Origin: Asterias amurensis
Lineage: Eukaryota > Echinodermata > Asteroidea > Forcipulatida > Asteriidae
Assembly (NCBI RefSeq): GCF_032118995.1
Contig: NC_092648.1
Span: 18,070,450-18,134,449, forward strand
Length of the DNA: 64,000 nucleotides
Reading direction: 5' to 3'
In this document: one piece after another, positions 57,601-64,000 of the stretch
Numbering within the stretch: position 1 is the first letter of the stretch
Layout of the letters: the number at the start of each line of letters is the position of its first letter
Made by a program: the position numbers and the translations under genes
Notes under the pieces: generated by a model
The model's database searches: none
Seen by the model: only the letters and a program-made list of their open reading frames with translations
What the model was told of the DNA's origin: nothing

Positions 57601-60600
57601 TTGTTGTTGTCCCTATTGTTGTTGTTGTCACTATTGTTGTTGTCTCTGTTTTGTTTTTCTCCCTGTTGTCTTGCTTGGTTGCCCAACCAACCCACTCTCT
57701 TTCCCACCCTTTGCTTCAAAATGCATTTTGTATAATAATTTCTTGTCAATATTATTTATTTTACTTCAACAATTTTGATTTATACATATTGTATTTGCTA
57801 GTTTTCCTGATTCTGTTTACTTGTAGTATAATACTGTATTTTTGTGAACGTTATTGTCTTGTATCTTGGCCGAATAAATAATATAATAATAATAAAAATA
57901 ATAATAAGTAGGCCTATGACTATTAACCTTTAAATACAACTGTTGCGTTGACCAGCAAGCTCAAACTAAAATACACACATACAAAGAATATAAATGGGTA
58001 CAATATGACATGATTTTGAAATAATTACAAAATTTCATCATTATTGCAAAGGCAAATTATTTAAACAACTCTGAAAATGTTAAGACCAAACGCATACAAA
58101 AACAGCAAAAAAAAAAACCAATGTAAGCAATAGAAAGATAACATAAATATAAAAGAAATGAGGGCTTAAACAAAGGGATGTAATGCAACAAAAGTTTATA
58201 AATAGTTGATAGTCATTGTGCCTTGAAATGGAGCGATCTGTATACATGTAGTTCTGGGTAGTCCAGCACTAGGTGTCAAGGTCAAGGAGACTGTTCACAG
58301 CTTAATTTCAAGTGCTGTTTCCTAAAATATTTTGCCCCATGACCCCTGACCAAGACTGCCATCGCCGAGGTCAAACAATGAGAATTTGTGCATTAGTCAC
58401 AACTCTCAGCCAGTGATAGGTCTTCCTTTGACCTTAGGATGTCTATGAGGACATAAGAGATACAATTTTCACCAATTTTGAACTCCTGCTCTTGCATACA
58501 TTAAAGATGTTAGGCAAGGATTTGATTACAATGAGCACCAGTTACTGCATTAATAAACTGTAGAATAGGTCAAAGGTCAGCTTACCTGAGCTCTTCTGAA
58601 GTACTGTGTAGTAATAGTATCATACCTCTCCTGACCAGCAGTGTCCCTGTAATTCAAGTTCAATTCAATTCAAGTTCAGTTCATTTCCACTCAATCAATT
58701 AAAATGACACAAATTTAACATTACAGGAGAGTAAACATAATGGATTAAGTGGAGGAGGTCTCTTAAAGCTTGTTGGATGGAGCCACATCTATGAGAAAGA
58801 ACAAGAATATAACAAAGAATATACTGAAATAATTGAAGGCATGCCATGGTTACACATGAAAAGACACAGACAAAACAAAACAGGACAACACAGAAGAAAA
58901 TCAGTCAGTCATTGAGGTTAAACTCATTAAATGCAGGGTACATTTTGTTTAGTTGTCAAAGACAGTTGCGTGAAAGTTATGAACAATAAAAAAAAAACTT
59001 GTTGAAAAGAATGGTGCTTTCGGATTCCTGAGATTGCCTTTAAGGTAGGATTAAAGAACACTACAATTCAGGGTTCCCCCCAGAATTTTTCAAAACTATG
59101 TGGCATTCTGGACCAAAGTTTTAAAGAAGTATGCTGAATTGAAACAAGGTCCCCTCGGTGGTTATCTTTATGTCGTGCAATCTGTGGCATTCTAAATAGT
59201 GTTATCTTTAGTTAAATAACATACACATAAAACTTTGTGTGTATTGGCCGCAATTCATGCATAAATGGGGAGAACCATGCTAGTTTATGCACCCATTTTG
59301 AGAAAGATAGGAGATTAATGGTTGTAAAATTTATAAATCCTTCAATGAAGAACAATACTCACCAAATCTGTACCCTGATTCTCTTGTCATCTAATAATAA
59401 ATTCTTCATTTTGAAGTCAATACCTGTGGATTAAATATTTAACAACAATAAACTTTATGGAGTTCTATATAGTCCCGATTTCTCCCAAATAAAAACTATA
59501 CACAAAGCCGGATAGCCCTCTAAAAAGTTAGGGTGGGGGTTATTGTTTGGTGTTTATCAACCTAATGCCAAATATAAAGACCCCAAAAGTTACTAGTGAA
59601 AATGAAGTTCAATAGAGTGAAGTGCAGGCCTGTATGCTTCAGTTCCTTAGTAACTAAAGGGCACTCTATGAGGAAATTGTAAATTTCTACTGGAGCATTG
59701 CAAGAGCACCTTCGCTGTCTCCAGGAAGTATCATGCCTGTAAAAAGCCACAAAAAAATCCTCGTTTGTCATGGTGACAAAAACAGGTTAACACTCAGCCA
59801 CATCTCTGGCCAGATTAAGGGCAGCATTCAAATGAACACCTCACAGATATTTCAAATCATTTAAAAATTGTATTGACCACGTCCACATGAATTAAGTTCA
59901 CAGGATGCTTGAAAACACTGGGCCTACAAAGTACACAGGGCATAAAATGGGCGAGTCCTCAAGGCTCACAGTGAGCCTTAAAAGTTAGTTTCCAGAACTG
60001 AAGTACAGAAGGGGAGGAGGCCCTAACAATAACATCCTAACATTCCATTTTAATAGTGTAGTTTACATCAAATGTTGTTATATTAATAACATTATTATCA
60101 CATAAAAGAAAATGATTGATAGCTGTGATAACGCATGGAGGTAGATCGTAACCCTCCTCCTCCCTGGCTGTCAGGAGGAGGGTTTCGTTGTCGCGAATAG
60201 ACAAATGAATGCATAGATTACAGGTATAAAGATGAATTTGTAACGTTTAAAATTAATATTCAATCAATGGCATATCATTAAAAAACAATACTACATACAT
60301 CGAACAATCCAACCAAAGTCCAATTTCATTAATTAAAAAAGTAATCAACTGCTGGTTAGTTTAGTTCTGTATTAAAAAAGTAGGCCTATTCATTTTTCAT
60401 TCTTGAATAACCATTGACAATGATGTTCTCTCTTTATTATTATGCTACTTTTATTAGTCATGTTCCCGACTGCACCCTTGTTGTTCTCCAATGCTTTTCA
60501 AGGTACTCTATACATTAAACTCTTGGAACAATACATACCTATTGTTGATATATGCGGCGTGATAAAACCTTCATCCGTGTATCTGCATAGCATACACGTC

Positions 60601-60662
60601 TTTCCAACTCCGGAGTCGCCGATCATCAAAAGCCGGATCAGAATATCGTACTGTTTCGCCAT
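54645..60662 (-). CDS. RAB15: RAB15-like small GTPase
   Basis: A Rab GTPase that would regulate vesicle traffic; vertebrate RAB15 acts at early and recycling endosomes. Seven minus-strand exons in gene order: 60662-60539, 59423-59363, 58646-58586, 56926-56849, 56130-56041, 55037-54972 and 54794-54645, all GT-AG with consistent phases. They encode 209 residues (human RAB15 is 212). The start [22 protein letters not shown] has the P-loop at 15-22. HISTIGIDFKMK covers switch I with T40. WDTAGQE is at 62-68, GNKSD at 120-124 and ETSA at 149-152. The end is a double cysteine (208-209) for geranylgeranylation. MAKQYD, HISTIG and FKMK favour RAB15 over RAB8, RAB10 or RAB13, but the rest is diverged, so the subfamily is less certain than the Rab class. 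Introns carry a MITE, a SINE and a TTG microsatellite. Confidence 0.9.
55478..55560 (+). repeat. tRNA-derived SINE S1, copy b
   Basis: Reads TAGCTCCGTTGGTAGAGCGC (A-box), CCGGCACGTTAATCCGGAGG (anticodon-arm-like) and GGTTCGAATCCCACTCTAG (B-box), then TTCTTTGTTCATCCCC. The arm could be read as a GTT (Asn) anticodon, but a C replaces the invariant U33 and the acceptor ends do not pair well. The matching tail at 31641-31735 shows it is a SINE rather than a working tRNA gene. It lies in the RAB15 intron at 55038-56040. Confidence 0.6.
55626..56000. mobile_element. TTAA-bounded MITE, family 3, copy b
   Basis: A 375-base copy of the element at 4902-5277, in the same orientation. It begins TTAAAGCCATTGGACAC and ends GTGTCCAATGGCTTAA. 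Internal landmarks CATGTCATGACACGGCGAAACG and GATGACCGATTGAGCC are kept. It ends 40 bases from RAB15 exon 5 (56041-56130). Confidence 0.75.
57080..57900 (+). repeat. TTG microsatellite in a possible LINE 3' end
   Basis: From about 57410 to 57660 the plus strand is dominated by TTGTTG repeats. The region before it contains GGCCTTCGGGTC, and the segment after runs to TTGTATCTTGGCCGAATAAATAAT and an (AATA/ATA)n tail, the layout of a non-LTR retrotransposon 3' end. Large open frames on both strands (57386-57881 plus, 57344-57631 minus) are poly-Val/Leu/Cys and poly-Asn/Gln/Thr artefacts of the repeat. It lies in the RAB15 intron at 56927-58585. Confidence 0.5.
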
Positions 60663-61892
60663 TATTTCAAACTAACGTAGTTACTAAAATTCTATAGTGA
60701 ATACTTGAAATATTTTACATAATTTGAACTGAATTTGGAGGTAAAAATTTACTGAGAAGTCACGGTAAATCGTACATTTTTACCACCCCAAAATAATGAC
60801 ACTGTTTTATTATTGAGCTCTCAACGTTATAGTCCGCATGTCTGGTGTCCACATGCACAGGCGTTATTGATAGTGGTATTTGGTGCTACTACAGCTCACC
60901 AGTCTTTTTAAAAAATATCACTGGTACCCGAAAACTTGGGGCGATGTTAAAAGGTGTTTGTGATGATTTATTCGGCATTTTCGTAGGGAACCGGCGACAA
61001 ATGAAATGAAAGTGTGAAGGCGGCAAAGGAAGACTTTCAAAAGTAAAGCATCACATTAATGTTTCTTTTCGTTTCGCTTTAAAATAAATATAATCTAGGC
61101 ATATATAAAGATACATTGTACAAAATACTGCGTAAATAGAACATGGCGAATAATACAGAAATGTAAAAAATAGAAATATAAAATGGCCTCATAGGCGGAA
61201 AGAGTAGCTCTATTTTCAACACACCGTGAGCCTCCTGTTTGCGGATTCAAATTTAACCACGTGCATAAAAAGGCCTGCTTGGTTGTAGGTTTCATAACTG
61301 ATGTGTTTCGTTTACCGTAGGCCTATACACATGGCCTTTTGGCCAATTATATTGAATTGTTGTTGTAAGAGGACTAATGAGACAATATTTCATTAGAGAA
61401 TTTCACAGAGAATTTCATGAGAGAGCAACCCTACTGTAGCTGTAGCTGGATTCCGTTGAAGGGGGCGGGGGGGGGAGTGTCAGAGACCTATGGATTACCA
61501 CGCCCATTATTATTTTCTTTAACTTAATGTAGCAGTTTGACATTGAGCAACCTTCGCGCTGATTTGTGTAACAAATCAAGTGGCTTTTCAAAATTAGGCA
61601 TAAAAGTAATCAATATGGTCAAAAGGGTAAAGTTTTTCTTTTTTATAACAAGTAGGCATCATAATCGCAACTTCCCCCTAAACAGTAACAGCAGATCATT
61701 TTACTCATCCAAGCAAGTGTTAAACTTTTACCGAGTAGTAGGCGTAGTAATAGGTGTGTGAAAGAAAGAAAAAACACTTCCAAGTTCCATGATTGTATAT
61801 TCTTTTATTTGAAATTGTAAACAAATGATAAATCAAGAAAATGGTGTATATTTTTCTATTGTGTTGCACATTTCTAATAAACAGTCAATCCA
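60663..61892. other. RAB15 5' flank and intergenic DNA
   Basis: The first few hundred bases upstream of the RAB15 start codon (increasing coordinates) should include its promoter; no clear element was found. A G-rich run lies at about 61460-61476. No coding exon was recognised. Confidence 0.35.
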
Positions 61893-61980
61893 TTGAGGGG
61901 GCAAGGCCATTTTTATTTTACAAAGGGCACTCCCGTTGAGAAATCCTAAAGTATATGGGAAACTTTTGAGGGGGCACCTC
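61893..61980 (-). repeat. Dispersed repeat R1, copy c
   Basis: Partial third copy of R1, in reverse orientation: read on the minus strand it gives GGTGCCCCCTCAAAAG, TTTCCCATATACTTTAGG, AACGGGAGTGCCC and GGCCTTGCCCCCTC, the same order as at 20178 and 39759. Confidence 0.45.
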
Positions 61981-62198
61981 TGTGTTATTCCAAGCATGAG
62001 TGGTAGTAATACTACCGGTCGGTATGTCTTTCCGCTTTCAGTTGTATTTCTCCTTCAAAAGGCATTTTGAGGGGGTTACAATGGTTATTGATTTTGTTAT
62101 GGTCAAAATAAACTTGTTTCCTTGCTGCAGCTTCATTACAGATACAGCTCCCCTTCTCCACAGGTTAATAGGTCCCAGTGCTTAAATACCCATAAGAT

Positions 62199-62369
62199 TG
62201 GGGTCGATTTCAAAAAGAGCTAATGTTGATCTTAACTGCAAATCAATCTTAACTGCTATTAAAAAGCGTGATATCAAAATACAAATCATTATGGTGATAC
62301 CAATACATGTACCTAGTAATGATATTGACAACTCAACTCAAGATGAATCTTAGGGCTTTGTGAAGTATA
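62199..62369. mobile_element. Diverged small MITE of the GGGGTCGATTTCA type
   Basis: Begins GGGGTCGATTTCAAAAAGAG and ends near GGGCTTTGTGAAGTATAAC, with complementary TGCAAATCAATCTTAAC-type inner blocks only partly kept. The start matches the intact small element at 62432-62565. Confidence 0.4.
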
Positions 62370-62431
62370 ACTCTGTTCATACAGGTGCTTTTATAAAATA
62401 TAGGGCATTAAAAGGTTATTCTGTAAGTCAA

Positions 62432-62565
62432 GGGGTCGATTTCACAAAGAGTTAGGACTAGTCCTAACGTAGGACTAATCCTAGGAGATATTAAAAACAC
62501 ATGGCTAGTCCTACTCATCCTAACTCGAAATAAGACTAGTTCTAACTCTTTGTGAAATCCACCCC
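62432..62565. mobile_element. Small MITE, 134 bases, GGGGTCGATTTCA ends
   Basis: Starts GGGGTCGATTTCACAAAGAG and ends CTCTTTGTGAAATCCACCCC, with terminal inverted repeats of more than 30 bases that include GTTAGGACTAGTCCTAAC-type subrepeats. Each arm is itself locally palindromic, so several alternative hairpins are possible. No coding capacity. Confidence 0.7.
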
Positions 62566-63116
62566 AGGTATAGCTCTTTTGATGATATAATGTTGTGGAG
62601 ATAAAGGACTGAATAACTGGAGTAAGTCAGGGTAAACAACAATATTAATAAAATTACAAAATAAATTCATAAATAAAATGAAAAATACAAATTATACAAT
62701 ACATACTATGCTTTTACAATTGACTTTTCAGATAATGCAATCTGATTAGAATAATTTAAAATATTACTATTATATGTACATGGATCTCTATACTTATTCA
62801 ACATAAATTACATTTCATCACAAATCTTCTTCGTTGGGCAAGAAATCTGCAATAATCCATTGACAAGATATGCTTAAAAGGTATGTACACAAAATTGTTC
62901 TCAGAATCCAGAGTTAAAAACAAAAATGTCACAAGCTGATATGGAAAAGCATCCCCACTGAAGCCAAAGGAGGCAAATCATTGGACGATAGCTGTTCTTT
63001 GTGCATAAACACGCGGGTGTGACCTCAGCGTCGTTGTAGCATTTTGCATTACGCAAGGTGTCTATTGGATGAATAGAGGCGAGTATCTCAGGGTAAGAGA
63101 TGATGTACTGAGCTTG

Positions 63117-63867
63117 CTACCTGAGCTGCTGGGCAATCTTGGCTGCTTTGAAGTCTGCTCTGAGCTGAACAAATGACATAGGGGTGTTCTTGTCCAGGCC
63201 ACCCTGGAAAAGAAAATTCAAATATTGCTACTTAGCCTTTGTGTACACATTTTGTTCTGCAACATTGCAAGAAAACTGATGGCAAAACCCTGAGTAAGAC
63301 TGGCTTGTGTAAGAAAATTTCCCTCTATATAATAATAAAATAAAACTTTCTTCCTTTCATAAATTAAAACAAGCACAACAATGAAATTGCATAAAGCGTT
63401 AATAGTTGTTTGCTGGTGATATTTTGCAATTGAATGAGTGAACAATTCATTTTGCATTTATGTAACAAAAGTTTGGATAAAAGACAAATAATTTAAGTTT
63501 CTTAAAACTAGACGAAAGATTTTGAAATTTATAGGTTGCAGCAGACATACTGGGTAATTTTCCAAACTTATGTCTGAACATACAGAACAAAACAAAGGGT
63601 ATAGAATAATCTTCATTGCGACGGCTGTCCCACCAGAATAAATGAAAGTTTCGGAAAACCTATAATGGATTATATATGCTAGTATTAGACAAGTTAGCAG
63701 TCTTACCAGTTGTTCTCCTGTAATGACAGACTTGATGTTCTCAGGCACTACTACAAGGAGATTGCATAGTGCATGGAGTTTCTCAAATAGCGAATTCACC
63801 ATCGGAACTTTGAAGGATTTAACAAGACGGCGGTATTCATTCACGTCACAAATCACCAACATTGCAC
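63117..63867 (-). CDS. EXOC5: Exocyst complex component 5 (Sec10), last two exons
   Basis: EXOC5/Sec10 is a subunit of the exocyst, which tethers secretory vesicles to the plasma membrane. Only the 3' end lies in the window: exons 63867-63707 (53 codons after a phase 1 start) and 63203-63117 (28 residues and a TAG stop), joined by a GT-AG intron of 503 bases. The first contains AMLVICDVNEYRR, VNSLFEKLHALCNLLVV and TGEQL, the second LDKN, SFVQLRADFKAAKIA and the end QQLR. These match the human EXOC5 C-terminus, which has ICDVAEYRK, LFDTLHALCNLLVVAPDN, SGEQL and SFVQLRADYRSARLARHFS. The gene must continue beyond position 64000. A tRNA-like SINE sits in the next intron. Confidence 0.93.
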
Positions 63868-63929
63868 CTGCAATTCAAGACCAAGCAGTAAGAACAACAA
63901 TGGTCATGAAAAGAAGATCACAAGATAAA

Positions 63930-63998
63930 CGAGAGCATAGCGATAAGACTGCAGGACTTGCAATCACACGGTGGTGGGTTCGATTCCTACGAAGCTAA
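63930..63998 (+). repeat. tRNA-like SINE in EXOC5 intron
   Basis: Contains an A-box-like TAGCGATAAGACTGCAGG and a B-box GGTGGGTTCGATTCCTACG with spacing like a tRNA. Phrases such as AAGACCGCAGGACTTGTAGC at about 39205 and AAGACCGCAGGGCTT at about 56333 appear to be relatives. It is cut by the window edge. Confidence 0.5.
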
Positions 63999-64000
63999 CT

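Noticed and set aside
57344-57881. Large overlapping open frames on both strands (95 to 163 codons)
   Set aside because: They are produced by a TTG/CAA microsatellite; the peptides are poly-Val/Leu/Cys and poly-Asn/Gln/Thr with no domain.
1-64000. CRISPR arrays, bacterial operons, or capsid, envelope or reverse-transcriptase genes
   Set aside because: The DNA is eukaryotic with spliced genes; no regular spacer arrays and no long frames with such domains were seen.

Overview
This is a 64 kb window of AT-rich nuclear DNA from an animal. Genes are small multi-exon units with GT-AG introns, lying in long non-coding tracts full of short repeats. The proteins look deuterostome. The repeats (tRNA-derived SINEs, TTAA-bounded foldback elements, frequent TAGGCCTA octamers, a short TTAGGG run) suggest a marine invertebrate deuterostome. 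An echinoderm, perhaps a sea star, is my best guess; the species cannot be read from the sequence.

Layout. (1) 1.3-19.2 kb: three tandem plus-strand sphingosine-1-phosphate phosphatase (SGPP) genes sharing one three-exon structure, the third with a frame-disrupted exon 1. (2) 19.2-27.2 kb: no gene found; repeats and one hammerhead-like motif. (3) 27.2-32.1 kb, minus strand: glycine N-methyltransferase (GNMT), five coding exons, 300 residues. (4) 38.1-39.7 kb, minus strand: the last three exons of mitochondrial ribosomal protein L49 (MRPL49); its start was not located. (5) 41.4-45.9 kb: a nested inverted-repeat transposon complex with an internal tandem array. (6) 47.1-48.7 kb, plus strand: FAU, the FUBI ubiquitin-like/ribosomal eS30 fusion, 133 residues, divergent from MRPL49. 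(7) 54.6-60.7 kb, minus strand: a RAB15-like small GTPase, seven exons, 209 residues. (8) 63.1-63.9 kb, minus strand: the last two exons of exocyst subunit EXOC5/Sec10, whose gene continues past the window.

The genes do not form one pathway. FAU and MRPL49 are divergent neighbours in human (11q13), so that pair looks like ancient microsynteny, here pushed apart by transposon DNA. SGPP, RAB15 and EXOC5 all have human counterparts on 14q22-q23, which hints at retained ancestral linkage. No capsid, envelope or reverse-transcriptase gene is visible. Exon borders were assigned by eye from splice sites, reading phase and remembered family sequences; no alignment or search was run.
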